From positions 1 to 64,000 of the forward strand of contig NZ_PPHF01000155.1 in assembly GCF_002904335.1 (NCBI RefSeq): a stretch of 64,000 nt of DNA, in the 5' to 3' direction. This document shows, piece by piece, positions 7,730 to 15,952 of the stretch; the stretch's first letter is position 1; each line of letters opens with the position of its first letter. The notes under the pieces were generated by a model, which was given only the letters and a program-made list of their open reading frames with translations, was not told the DNA's origin and did no database searches. The stretch is from Amycolatopsis sp. CA-126428 (GTDB lineage Bacteria; Actinomycetota; Actinomycetes; Mycobacteriales; Pseudonocardiaceae). The position numbers were made by a program, and so were the translations under genes.

Positions 7730-9481
7730 TCAGGCGCGCTGGCCGGACCAGGCTTCCCACAGCTTCGCGTACTGACCGCCGGCGGCGACCAGGTCTTCGT
7801 GGGTTCCGGACTCCACCACCGCACCCGCGTCGAGGACCACGATCCGGTCGGACGCCGCCGCCTGGGTCAGGCGGTGGGCGACCACCAGGGCCGTGCGGCC
7901 CTCCAAGGCCGCGGCGGCCGCCGACTCCAGGACGCGTGACCCCGCGCTGCCCGCCTCCGCCGTGGCTTCGTCGAGGATCGCGATCGGCGGGTCGGCCAGC
8001 ACCAGCCGGACCAGGGCCAGCTGCTGCGCCTGCGTCACCGTCAGCTGGTGCCCGCCTTCGCCGACCACGGTGGCCAGCCCGGCGGGAAGGGACGACACCC
8101 AGGTCAGCGCGCCCACCTTGGCCAGCGCGGCCCGCAACTCGGCGTCGGTCGCCGACGGGCGGGCGAGCCGCAGGTCCTCGGCCAGCGGGCCCGCGAAGAC
8201 GTGGACCTCCTGGCTGATCAGCCCCACCGCGCGGCGCGTGCCCTCCGGCCCCAGCTCGGCCAACGACACCCCGCCGAGGGTCACCGAGCCGGTGTCCGGG
8301 CGGTGGATGCCGGCGATCAGCTTGGCCAGCGTCGTCTTCCCGGCCCCGCTCGCGCCGACCAGCGCCACCCGTTCGCCGGGGGCGACACCGAGGTCGACGT
8401 CCCGCAGCACCGGATGACCGTCCACATAGGAGTATCCGATGCCCGCCGTCTTCACCGATGCGTCCACCGGCCGTGACGGCTGGGCGGGCGACGGCTCGGC
8501 CGGCAGGTCGGCGACGCCGATCAGCCGCGCGAGGCTGGCCGCGGCCGCCTGGGCGTCGTCGACCAGCGCGAGTGCTGTCGTGATCGGCCCGAACAGGCTG
8601 TGGAAGTACAACGCCGCCGCCGTCGCGACACCGACCGTCACCGCGTTCGCGCCCACCAGCAGGAACCCGAGAGCCAGCACCGCCGACAGCCCGACGAACT
8701 CCGCCAGGTTGAGCCGCGCGTAGAACCGCGTCACCAGGCGGATTCCCCGCAACGCCAGCGAGACGGCCGCGTCGGACCGGTCCCGCACCCGCTCGAGGTG
8801 CGTGTCCGCCAGCCGGAACGCGCGGACCGTCTTCGCACCGCCGATGGTGTCCAGCAGCTGCTGCTGTTGCGCCCCGACCGCCTCGCGCTGGGCCGCGTAC
8901 AACGGCTTCGCGCGCGGCACGTACCACCGCACGGTCCACAGCTGGATCGGCACGGCCAGCAGCGCCGCCAGCAGGAACCGCCAGTCCAGGACGGCCAGCG
9001 CACCGAGCGTCAGGACGACCGTCAGCACCGACCGCCCCAGCTCGGGCAGCGCCTGCCGGACGCCCTCGGCGACCACCGAAACGTCGTTCGTCACGCGGGC
9101 GGTGAGGTCGCCGGACCCGGCGCGCTCGAGCTGTTCGAGCGGCAGGCCGAGCGCGCGTTCGACGAAGCGTTCGCGCAGCTCGGCCAGGATCGTCTCGCCC
9201 AGCCGCGCCACCAGCGACACGCCGATCGCGGTCGCCACCGCCTGCGCCACCGCGACGAGCACCAGGCCCACGATCGGCGTGACCAGCTCGGCGGCCGGGC
9301 GGCGCGTGGCCACCAGGTCGACGACCCGGCCGAGCAGCGGCGCGGTCAGCAGGCCGATCGCGGTGGCCGCGACGAGCATCGTGAACGCGGCCGCCACGCG
9401 GCCTTTCGCCCGGCCGGCGAGCTCGCCGAGGACGGCGCGGATCCGGCGGCCTTCGGCGACGGGGAGGAGTTCGCGGGTCAA
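7730..9481 (-). CDS. ABC exporter half-transporter (TMD-NBD) with degenerate signature motif
   Basis: Membrane half-transporter of 583 residues: six-helix transmembrane domain (about 1-320) and nucleotide-binding domain (about 350-583). Walker A is intact (GASGAGKTT), Walker B ends AILDEAT with the catalytic Glu, and the H-loop is VVAHRL. The signature normally reading LSGGQ is instead LTVTQAQ. Its TTG start overlaps the TGA stop of the upstream half-transporter (TTGA), so the pair is translationally coupled and probably heterodimeric. Context (NRPS, siderophore receptor, iron box at 11174) makes siderophore export or an IrtAB-like function likely; direction cannot be read from sequence. Confidence 0.92.
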   Translation of the reverse strand: MTRELLPVAEGRRIRAVLGELAGRAKGRVAAAFTMLVAATAIGLLTAPLLGRVVDLVATRRPAAELVTPIVGLVLVAVAQAVATAIGVSLVARLGETILAELRERFVERALGLPLEQLERAGSGDLTARVTNDVSVVAEGVRQALPELGRSVLTVVLTLGALAVLDWRFLLAALLAVPIQLWTVRWYVPRAKPLYAAQREAVGAQQQQLLDTIGGAKTVRAFRLADTHLERVRDRSDAAVSLALRGIRLVTRFYARLNLAEFVGLSAVLALGFLLVGANAVTVGVATAAALYFHSLFGPITTALALVDDAQAAAASLARLIGVADLPAEPSPAQPSRPVDASVKTAGIGYSYVDGHPVLRDVDLGVAPGERVALVGASGAGKTTLAKLIAGIHRPDTGSVTLGGVSLAELGPEGTRRAVGLISQEVHVFAGPLAEDLRLARPSATDAELRAALAKVGALTWVSSLPAGLATVVGEGGHQLTVTQAQQLALVRLVLADPPIAILDEATAEAGSAGSRVLESAAAAALEGRTALVVAHRLTQAAASDRIVVLDAGAVVESGTHEDLVAAGGQYAKLWEAWSGQRA

Positions 9482-11148
9482 GACAGCACCGCCGCTCGGT
9501 AGTCGGGACGGCCGGCCAGCTCGGCGTGCCGGCCTTCGCCCGCGACGCGCCCGTCGTCGAGCAGGACGACGCGGTCGGTGGCGGCCAGCAGCGCCGGGCT
9601 GGTGGTCACGAGGATCGTGGTGCGGCCGCGCCGCAGTTCGGCGAGCCCGGCGGCGATCCGCGCCTCGGTGACCGTGTCGACCGCGGTCGTCGGGTCGTGC
9701 AGCACCAGCACCGGCGCGTCGGCGGCGAGCGCCCGGGCGAGCGCGACCCGCTGCCGCTGCCCGCCCGAGAGCGACCGGCCGCGTTCGGTGACGGCGGTCG
9801 CGACGCCGTCGGGCAGCGCGCTCGCCACCTCGTCGACGGCGGCCGCGGTCATCGCCTCGGCGGTTTTCGGCCCGGTGGCCACGTTTTCGGCGACCGTCCC
9901 GGCGAACAGGTCCGCATCGTGCGCCGCGACCAGCACCACCTCGCGGACCCGGCTGGGATCCACAGTGGACAGATCGACCGAGTCGACCGACACCGAGCCG
10001 CCCGCCGGATCGGCGGCGCGGCCCAGGCAGTCCAGGAGGTCGGTCGCCGCGGCCGGGTCGGTGGTCACCACGCCCAGCAGCTCACCCGGCCGCGCTTCGA
10101 AACCGACGTCACGCAGGGCGCCGCGGTTCAGCGCGGACAGCTTGACGTGCCCGGCCGCCGGCACCGGCAGTGCCGCGTCCCCGGCGCCGACGGCGTGGGC
10201 AGCGTTCAGCACTTCGGCGATCCGTGCGGCCGACGCCCGGCCCTGCGCGAGCTCGCCGTTGACCCACGAGAAGATGCTGAACGGCGTGATCAGGTACTGC
10301 GCGAGCCCGACCGCGGCGACCAGGTCGCCGACGCTGATGTCGCCGGCCGCGGCGAGGTTGCCGCCGACGAGGGCGACGACGGCGATGAAGATCCCGGTGA
10401 GCGCCAAGAGTGCGCCGTTGTGCCAGGCCTGGGCGCGGGCCGCGCGCAGCGTCGCCCGCAGCGAGTCCTGGCTGGTCCGCCGGTAGCGGGCGACGGCGGC
10501 GCGTTCGGCGCCGACCCCCTTGAGCACCCGCAGTCCGGCGACGAGGTCGGTGGCGACGGCGGAGGCGAACGCCGACCGCTCCTGCTCGGCCTCGCTCCGG
10601 CGTTCCAGGGGCTTTCCGATCAGGTGCGCCAGGTACAGCATCGGCGGCGTGCCGAGCAGCACGAGCAGGCCGAGCGGCAGCGACATGGTGAGCAGCACGA
10701 CGGCGCTGACCAGCAGCCCGGCCAGGCCGGCGACGCCGAAGGGCAGGACACCGTTGACCGTGCCGACGCGCTTGGCGTCCGACGTCCCGATGCTCACCAG
10801 TTCGCCGGCGAGGGTGCCGGAACCGGCCACGCCGCCGGGGTGCAGCACCCGGCGGCCGACGTCGAGGCGGAGGTCGTGGGCCGCGCGTTCGGCGGCGCGC
10901 TCGCCGAAGCGGGCTCCGAGGCGGTAGCTGGTCGACAGCGCGGCGAAGAGCACGCCCAACACCGCCAGCCAGAACAGGAGCGTGTTCACCGAGCCGCCCG
11001 CGACGGCCTGGTCGATGACCACGCCGATCACCACCGGGACCAGCGCTTCGCCGCCTTGGTGGCCCGCGGTCAGGAGCGCCGCGAGCGCCACCGACCGTCG
11101 TTGCCCGGCGATCGACCGGCGGAGGACCTGCCGTCCCGTGGTGCTCAC
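9478..11148 (-). CDS. ABC exporter half-transporter with lost Walker A and catalytic Glu
   Basis: Partner half-transporter of 556 residues with an N-terminal six-helix domain (about 1-310) and an NBD. Its signature motif is canonical (LSGGQRQR), but Walker A is missing: the segment reads GVVTTDPAAATDLL with no GK[ST]. The residue after the Walker B Asp is Pro (VLVLHDPTT) instead of Glu. This is complementary to the downstream gene, so a heterodimer would have one complete and one dead ATP site. The GTG start has an AGGGAGG ribosome site a few bases upstream; an iron box lies 25 bp upstream of the start. Confidence 0.92.
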   Translation of the reverse strand: MSTTGRQVLRRSIAGQRRSVALAALLTAGHQGGEALVPVVIGVVIDQAVAGGSVNTLLFWLAVLGVLFAALSTSYRLGARFGERAAERAAHDLRLDVGRRVLHPGGVAGSGTLAGELVSIGTSDAKRVGTVNGVLPFGVAGLAGLLVSAVVLLTMSLPLGLLVLLGTPPMLYLAHLIGKPLERRSEAEQERSAFASAVATDLVAGLRVLKGVGAERAAVARYRRTSQDSLRATLRAARAQAWHNGALLALTGIFIAVVALVGGNLAAAGDISVGDLVAAVGLAQYLITPFSIFSWVNGELAQGRASAARIAEVLNAAHAVGAGDAALPVPAAGHVKLSALNRGALRDVGFEARPGELLGVVTTDPAAATDLLDCLGRAADPAGGSVSVDSVDLSTVDPSRVREVVLVAAHDADLFAGTVAENVATGPKTAEAMTAAAVDEVASALPDGVATAVTERGRSLSGGQRQRVALARALAADAPVLVLHDPTTAVDTVTEARIAAGLAELRRGRTTILVTTSPALLAATDRVVLLDDGRVAGEGRHAELAGRPDYRAAVLS

Positions 11149-11173
11149 CCGCGCCTCCCTCTCCAGAGCTGGG

Positions 11174-11192
11174 ATAGGTAAGGCTAGTCTAA
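11174..11192 (-). promoter_or_regulatory. Iron box upstream of the ABC exporter pair
   Basis: The 19-mer ataggtaaggctagtctaa matches TTAGGTTAGGCTAACCTAA at 15 of 19 positions. It sits 25 bp upstream of the GTG start of the reverse-strand exporter operon and just beyond the stop of the neighbouring permease gene, so it most likely controls the exporter pair through an iron-dependent DtxR-family repressor. Confidence 0.78.
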
Positions 11193-11201
11193 GTAAAGAA
11201 G

Positions 11202-12062
11202 TTACGGGAGCACGGTCGGCTTCGTCTCAGTCCGCGGTTCGGTCGCCGGTTCGCCGAACCGGGCCAGCGCGAGGGCGGCCACCACGGCCAGGGCGAACCC
11301 GGCGACGGCGACCAGCGCGAAGCCGGGGCGGGTGCGGTCGCCGAGCGCCAGCACCCCGACCAGTGACGGGAACACCGTCTCGCCGAGCACCATCATCGCG
11401 GTCGAGGTCGTGACGCTCCCGCGCTGCAACGCCGTCGCGTAGAAGAGCATCGCCAGCCCGCCGGCGACCGCGACGGTGTAGGTCGCGGCGTCGGTGAGCA
11501 GGTCGAGCGGCGCGAGGCTGGGGATGATCCGGCCGGCGATGGCGACGACGCCGAAGCACAGCCCGGCGACGAGCCCGAGCGCCGGCGTCCGGATCCGGCG
11601 GTTCGCCTTGCCCGCGACGATCCCGGTCGCGGCGAGGACGGCGACCGCACCGATCAGCGTCAGCCGGAAGCCGAGCCCGACCGGGTCCGAGCCTTCGCTT
11701 TCGGCGGCGGCGCCGAGCAGGGCCAGCCCGGCGCACACGACGCCGACGGCCACCCATTCGCGGCGGCCGAGCCGCACGCCGAGGAACCGCGCGCAGACCG
11801 CGGTCACGGCGAGGCTCGCGGCGAGCGCGGCCTGCACGACGAACAGCGGCAGGACGTGGAGGGCCACGATCTGCGCGACGAACCCGAGGACGTCGAGGGA
11901 GAGGCCGAGCACGAACTTCCCCTGGCCGAGTACGCGGACCAGCAGTTTCGGGTCGACCCCGTCGGCGCCGGTGTCCGTGGCCCGGGCGGCGACCGACTGC
12001 ATCACCGAAGCCACGCCGTACGCGCATGCCGCGCCCAAGGCGCAGAGCAGTCCCCACCACAT
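11202..12062 (-). CDS. DMT/EamA-like multi-helix membrane transporter
   Basis: Integral membrane protein of 286 residues beginning MWWGLLCALGAACAYG, with about nine or ten hydrophobic helices and a short charged tail. The layout (two similar halves of about five helices, glycine/alanine-rich helices) fits the drug/metabolite transporter superfamily; substrate unknown. Start chosen at the ATG at 12062; an in-frame GTG two codons upstream is also possible. The divergent DinB gene begins 44 bp away. The stop is immediately beside the iron box, which belongs to the next operon. Confidence 0.75.
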   Translation of the reverse strand: MWWGLLCALGAACAYGVASVMQSVAARATDTGADGVDPKLLVRVLGQGKFVLGLSLDVLGFVAQIVALHVLPLFVVQAALAASLAVTAVCARFLGVRLGRREWVAVGVVCAGLALLGAAAESEGSDPVGLGFRLTLIGAVAVLAATGIVAGKANRRIRTPALGLVAGLCFGVVAIAGRIIPSLAPLDLLTDAATYTVAVAGGLAMLFYATALQRGSVTTSTAMMVLGETVFPSLVGVLALGDRTRPGFALVAVAGFALAVVAALALARFGEPATEPRTETKPTVLP

Positions 12063-12106
12063 GCGGGTCACTCTATTTTGTCGGTCCACTGAGGTACGGT
12101 GCGGCC

Positions 12107-12619
12107 ATGTCGAACACGAGTTCGAAGACCCACCGCCACTGGCCCGCCCCGGTGGCGGCGGACGAGCTGCGTCTGTTGCTGGACTTCCTGCAGTTCCTGC
12201 GCGCGACGGCGGTGAACAAGCTGGCGGGGCTGACGGTGCCGCAGGCCACGGCGACGCCACTGCCGGCATCGCCGCGGATGAGCGCGCTGGGCGTGGTGAA
12301 GCACCTGACGGCGGTGGAGCGCTGGTGGCTGGCGATCGAGGCGGGCGGAGCGGATCTGCCGTCCCTGTGGGCGGGGAGCCCGGACCCGAGCTGGGACGTG
12401 GGTCCGGAGGACACCCCGGCATCGGTGGTGGCGGCGTACAAGGCGGAGTGGGCCCGGGTGGAGAAGGCGCTGCGTGGATTGGCCCCGGACGACCGGACCC
12501 GGCGGCGATCGGAGTTCACGGTGCGGTGGGTGCTGGCGCATGTGGTGCAGGAGACGGCGCGGCACGTCGGACATCTGGACGTGCTGCGCGAGCTGGCGGA
12601 CGGGGAGGTGGGTGAGTGA
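12107..12619 (+). CDS. DinB-family (DUF664) protein
   Basis: Four-helix-bundle protein of 170 residues of the DinB/YfiT group, many of which are metal-dependent thiol (mycothiol or bacillithiol) transferases or damage-inducible proteins. Two family landmarks are visible: VVKHLTAVERWW in the middle, giving the first metal-ligand His, and HVVQETARHVGHLDVLRE near the C-terminus, giving two further His residues. ATG start; the divergent permease gene shares a short promoter gap of 44 bp. The substrate is unknown. Confidence 0.85.
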   Translation: MSNTSSKTHRHWPAPVAADELRLLLDFLQFLRATAVNKLAGLTVPQATATPLPASPRMSALGVVKHLTAVERWWLAIEAGGADLPSLWAGSPDPSWDVGPEDTPASVVAAYKAEWARVEKALRGLAPDDRTRRRSEFTVRWVLAHVVQETARHVGHLDVLRELADGEVGE

Positions 12620-13185
12620 GGGAGCGGTGAGCAGGCGGCGGTGGCGGGTGGGTGGGCGAGGGGGAGGGGGGAGGGGGGAGGGGGAAGTCCGGTTTCGGTG
12701 CGGGTTGCCGGTTGCCGGCTTGCCCGACCCGACCCGACCCGACCCGGCTGGACCCGGCTGGGCTGGCCCGGCTGGCTTGCCTGGCTCGGCCGGCTTGGTT
12801 CGGCTCGGCTGGGTTTGGTCCGGGGTCTCGTCTCGGACTGACTCGGCTGGCAACCGGTGGCCGACTGCCCCAGCCGGCTCGCGGAGAACCGGCGCGGTCC
12901 GGCCGGCGGGTGCGGTGTAGCGCCGTCCGGAGTGGTCGCTGTGCCGGCGGCGGGCTTCCGCCGAGAAAACCGGGTGACAAGCGCCGCTACCCTGGATTCG
13001 TGGCCGTCGTTGCGGAGTACCGCCGATTTACCGGCCCCCTGGCCCCTTCCGGGTGCCCGCGGGGTTCCGGGGCCATGGCCGCAGCCGACGCTGCCTGAGC
13101 CGGCACCGCCTGAACCGACCTCGCCGGGTGTCCGGGCCAGGGGGGAACCACCCCCAGCCGTCCCGTTCACCCCGGAGGTTCCGTC
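12620..13185. other. 566-bp non-coding, low-complexity intergenic region
   Basis: No convincing gene. It contains a G-rich purine run (about 12650-12688, alternating blocks of five or six G with single A), then a pentanucleotide GACCC reiteration (about 12726-12747) grading into imperfect CCGGCT/TGGCTC repeats to about 12830. The last 150 bp before the PheRS-like gene are ordinary leader sequence ending in a CGGAGG ribosome site. Open frames crossing it translate to Arg/Pro/Gly-rich sequence without family resemblance. Confidence 0.6.
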
Positions 13186-14286
13186 ATGCCCGAAACACTC
13201 ACTCCCGCCCAGCTGGCCCGCGATCTTGCCGTCCGTGATCTCACCGATCCCGACGCCGGGCCGCACGCCATCCAGCTCGTCGTCGAGCAAGCCGTCGAGT
13301 CCGTCGCCGCGCTCTGGTCCTGCGCGGTCCGGCGGCACCCGGGCGAGCGCATCGTCACCGTCGCCGACAACTACGACCACCTCGGCTACCACCCCGCCGA
13401 CGTCACGCGCGATGCCCGCTACACCCGGTACGTCGACGGCCGGCACGTCCTGCGCAGCCACTCCACCGCGATGATCCCCGCCGCGCTGCGGGCCTTGGCC
13501 GCGAACCCCGCCGACGACGTCCTGCTCGTCTGCGCGGGCGTCGTCTACCGCCGCGACAGCATCGACCGGCTGCACAGCGGCACGCCCCACCAGCTCGACC
13601 TGTGGCGGATCACCCGCGGCCCCACCACCCGCGCCGACCTCGAGGAGATGGCCGGCGCCCTCGTCCCGGACCGCACCGTGAGACTCGAACCCCGCCGGCA
13701 TCCGTACACAGTGGACGGTGCGCAGCTGGACGTCGGACATGCGGGTGCGTGGGTCGAGGTCGCCGAGTGCGGGCGGGTGCACCCCGCCGTCCTGGCCCGG
13801 GCCGGACTGGACGAAACCTGGTCCGGGCTCGCCCTCGGCCTGGGCCTCGACCGGATGCTGATGCTGCGGAAGGGCATCCCGGACATCCGGCTGCTGCGCG
13901 AACCCGACCCGGCGGTCGCCGCCCAGATGACCGACCTCGCGCCCTACCGCCCGGTCTCCGCCCTGCCGCCGGTGCGCCGCGACCTCTCGATCGCCGTCGA
14001 CGCCCACGACCGCGCCGAGGACCTCGGCGACCGCGTCCGCGACGCCCTCGGCGAAGACGACGGCGTCGTCGAGGCGGTCGAGATCCGGCAGGAGACGCCG
14101 TACGCCCTGCTCCCACCGCAGGCGCGAGCCCGGCTGGGCGCCCGCCCGGACCAGAAGAACCTCCTGGTCCGCCTGGTGCTCAGGCCCCTGGCCAGGACCC
14201 TGTCCGACGCGGAGGCGAACGCCCTGAGAGACCGGGCCTACGCGGCGCTCCACCAGGGAAGCGCCCACGAGTGGACCACCCCGTAG
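13186..14286 (+). CDS. Stand-alone, mitochondrial-type phenylalanyl-tRNA synthetase-like protein (PheS core + FDX-ACB)
   Basis: A 366-residue protein joining a PheS-like class II catalytic core (about 1-250) to a ferredoxin-fold anticodon-binding domain (about 260-360) like the PheT C-terminus. Bacterial PheRS is normally an alpha2beta2 complex from pheS and pheT; this one-chain layout resembles the mitochondrial enzyme. Core landmarks: LRSHSTAMIP, VYRRDSIDRLHS, and motif 3 GLGLDRMLMLRKGIPDIR. The region that reads FHQxEG in PheS reads PHQLDLW here, so the pocket gripping the amino acid is altered. ATG start with CGGAGG 7 bp upstream. It is unlikely to be the housekeeping enzyme; a specialised or resistance paralogue, or an aminoacyl donor, is possible. 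Confidence 0.8.
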   Translation: MPETLTPAQLARDLAVRDLTDPDAGPHAIQLVVEQAVESVAALWSCAVRRHPGERIVTVADNYDHLGYHPADVTRDARYTRYVDGRHVLRSHSTAMIPAALRALAANPADDVLLVCAGVVYRRDSIDRLHSGTPHQLDLWRITRGPTTRADLEEMAGALVPDRTVRLEPRRHPYTVDGAQLDVGHAGAWVEVAECGRVHPAVLARAGLDETWSGLALGLGLDRMLMLRKGIPDIRLLREPDPAVAAQMTDLAPYRPVSALPPVRRDLSIAVDAHDRAEDLGDRVRDALGEDDGVVEAVEIRQETPYALLPPQARARLGARPDQKNLLVRLVLRPLARTLSDAEANALRDRAYAALHQGSAHEWTTP

Positions 14287-14295
14287 GGTGGGCCC

Positions 14296-15006
14296 ATGGC
14301 AGATCGGCTCTACTTCCGGCAGCTGCTCGCCGGGCGGGACTTCGCCGTAGGTGATCCCGTTGCGACGCAGATGGCGAACTTCGCCTACCTGATCGGGGAC
14401 CGCGAGACCGGGGACGCCGTCGTCGTCGATCCGGCCTACGCGGTGCGGGACCTGCTCGACGTCCTGGCGCAGGACGGGATGCGGCTCACCGGCGTGCTGG
14501 CGACCCACCACCACCCCGACCACGTCGGCGGGGAGATGCTCGGCTTCTCCCTGCCCGGGATCGCCGAGCTCCTCGCGATCGAACCGGTGCCGATCCACGT
14601 CAACGGGGCCGAGACCGAGTGGGTGCGGCGGGTCACCGGCGTGTCCGGCACCGACCTGCGGGCGCACGACCACGACGACGTCCTCGAGGTCGGGGCCATT
14701 CCCATCCGGCTGCTGCACACGCCCGGGCACACGCCGGGCAGCCAGTGCTTCCTGGTCGAGGACAAGCTCGTCTCCGGGGACACGCTCTTCCTGGAAGGCT
14801 GTGGCCGCACCGACTTCCCGGGCGGTGACGCCGAAGAGATCTACCGCAGCCTGCAGGCGCTCGCCGGGCTGCCCGGCGACCCGGTGGTCCACCCCGGGCA
14901 CCAGTACTCGGCCGAGCCGTCGGCCGCGCTGTCGGAAGTCAAGCGCACCAACTTCGTCTACCGGCCGCGCTCGCTCGACGAATGGAAGGTCATGTTCGGC
15001 GGCTGA
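14296..15006 (+). CDS. Metallo-beta-lactamase-fold hydrolase (glyoxalase II / persulfide dioxygenase-like)
   Basis: Soluble 236-residue protein of the GloB-like MBL group. Metal ligands: THHHPDH (residues about 71-77), HTPGH (about 140), SGDTLF with the bridging Asp (about 160), and the distal HPGHQYS (about 198). The catalytic fold is complete. Family members hydrolyse thioesters or oxidise persulfides of low-molecular-weight thiols, mycothiol in actinobacteria. The start lies 9 bp after the PheRS-like gene, so they may be co-transcribed. Exact substrate not determinable. Confidence 0.88.
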   Translation: MADRLYFRQLLAGRDFAVGDPVATQMANFAYLIGDRETGDAVVVDPAYAVRDLLDVLAQDGMRLTGVLATHHHPDHVGGEMLGFSLPGIAELLAIEPVPIHVNGAETEWVRRVTGVSGTDLRAHDHDDVLEVGAIPIRLLHTPGHTPGSQCFLVEDKLVSGDTLFLEGCGRTDFPGGDAEEIYRSLQALAGLPGDPVVHPGHQYSAEPSAALSEVKRTNFVYRPRSLDEWKVMFGG

Positions 15007-15133
15007 GACCAGGGCGTTCCACGGGGTGAAACACGGGGTGTTCACGGAGTGGGCGCCGATTGACTTCGCTTCCCACTCCCCGGATGGTCGGGACCACGCA
15101 ATCGCAGAACGTCCCAGTCCCCGGGAGAAATCC

Positions 15134-15952
15134 GTGTCGATTTCCACTACGGGTGTGCTCGCGCACGCCCGGAAACGCGCCGCCGAGCCGCCGCGCAGAG
15201 CCGTGCGGCGGCCCGATCTCCGGCGGTGGATCAGCCCGGTGGTGCTCCTCGCCGCCTGGCAGGCCGCCAGCGCCACCGGGCTCCTGCCGCCCGACAAGCT
15301 CAGTTCACCGTGGACGGTCGTGCAGGCCGGTATCGAAGTCGCGCGCAGCGGCGAACTCGGCAGTGCGTTCGCGGTGTCGCTCGGCCGGGTCGGTGCCGGG
15401 TTCGCCCTCGGCGCGATCGCCGGCCTCCTGCTCGGCATCGTCTCCGGGCTGTCGCGCTGGGGCGAAGCCCTGGTCGACCCGCCGGTGCAGATGCTGCGCA
15501 CCCTGCCGTTCCTCGGCCTGATCCCGCTGTTCATCCTGTGGTTCGGCATCGGCGAAGAGACGAAGATCGTGCTCGTCGCCCTCGGCGTGGCCTTCCCGCT
15601 CTACCTCAACGTCCACTCGGGAATCCGCGGCGCCGACCCGGACCTCGTCGAAGCCTCCCGGGCGCTGGGGTTCAGCCGCGCGGAACGGCTCTGGCACGTC
15701 GTCCTGCCCGGCGCGCTGCCCCAAGCGCTCGTCGGGCTGCGGCAGTCGCTCGGCCTCGCCTGGCTCGCGCTGATCGTCGGCGAGACGGTCAACGCCGACG
15801 CCGGGGTCGGCTACCTCATCAACAACGCGCGGGAATTCCTGCGCACCGACGTCGTGGTCGTCGGGCTGGTCCTGTACGCCCTGCTCGGCCTGGTCACCGA
15901 CGCGCTGGTCCGGCTGCTCGAACGGAAGGTGCTGCGGTGGCGAACCCGGTAG
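15134..15952 (+). CDS. ssuC: Sulfonate/nitrate-type ABC transporter permease
   Basis: Inner-membrane permease of 272 residues with about six helices and the EAA-loop signature (DLVEASRALGFSRAERLWHVVLPGALPQALVG). It resembles SsuC/TauC. The GTG start at 15134 follows GGGAGA; upstream residues in frame are not conserved-looking. It overlaps the ATPase gene by 16 bp and begins an ssuCBAD operon. A weak dyad (GTGAAACAC-GGG-GTGTTCAC, 15026-15045) lies in its leader. The reductase partner SsuE is absent from the window. Confidence 0.88.
   Translation: MSISTTGVLAHARKRAAEPPRRAVRRPDLRRWISPVVLLAAWQAASATGLLPPDKLSSPWTVVQAGIEVARSGELGSAFAVSLGRVGAGFALGAIAGLLLGIVSGLSRWGEALVDPPVQMLRTLPFLGLIPLFILWFGIGEETKIVLVALGVAFPLYLNVHSGIRGADPDLVEASRALGFSRAERLWHVVLPGALPQALVGLRQSLGLAWLALIVGETVNADAGVGYLINNAREFLRTDVVVVGLVLYALLGLVTDALVRLLERKVLRWRTR

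Noticed and set aside
7434..7775. Open frames on both strands giving heptad-like peptides
   Set aside because: They follow from the 21-bp DNA period being a multiple of three; no ribosome site or family similarity, and both strands are equally open.
12620..13185. Possible small genes or a T-box leader upstream of the PheRS-like gene
   Set aside because: Translations are low complexity, and no T-box core or specifier/antiterminator could be found by eye.
15007..15133. Dyad GTGAAACAC / GTGTTCAC and a possible Cys leader peptide before ssuC
   Set aside because: The dyad has an extra base in one arm and no short Cys-rich leader frame with a ribosome site is visible; kept only as a note.
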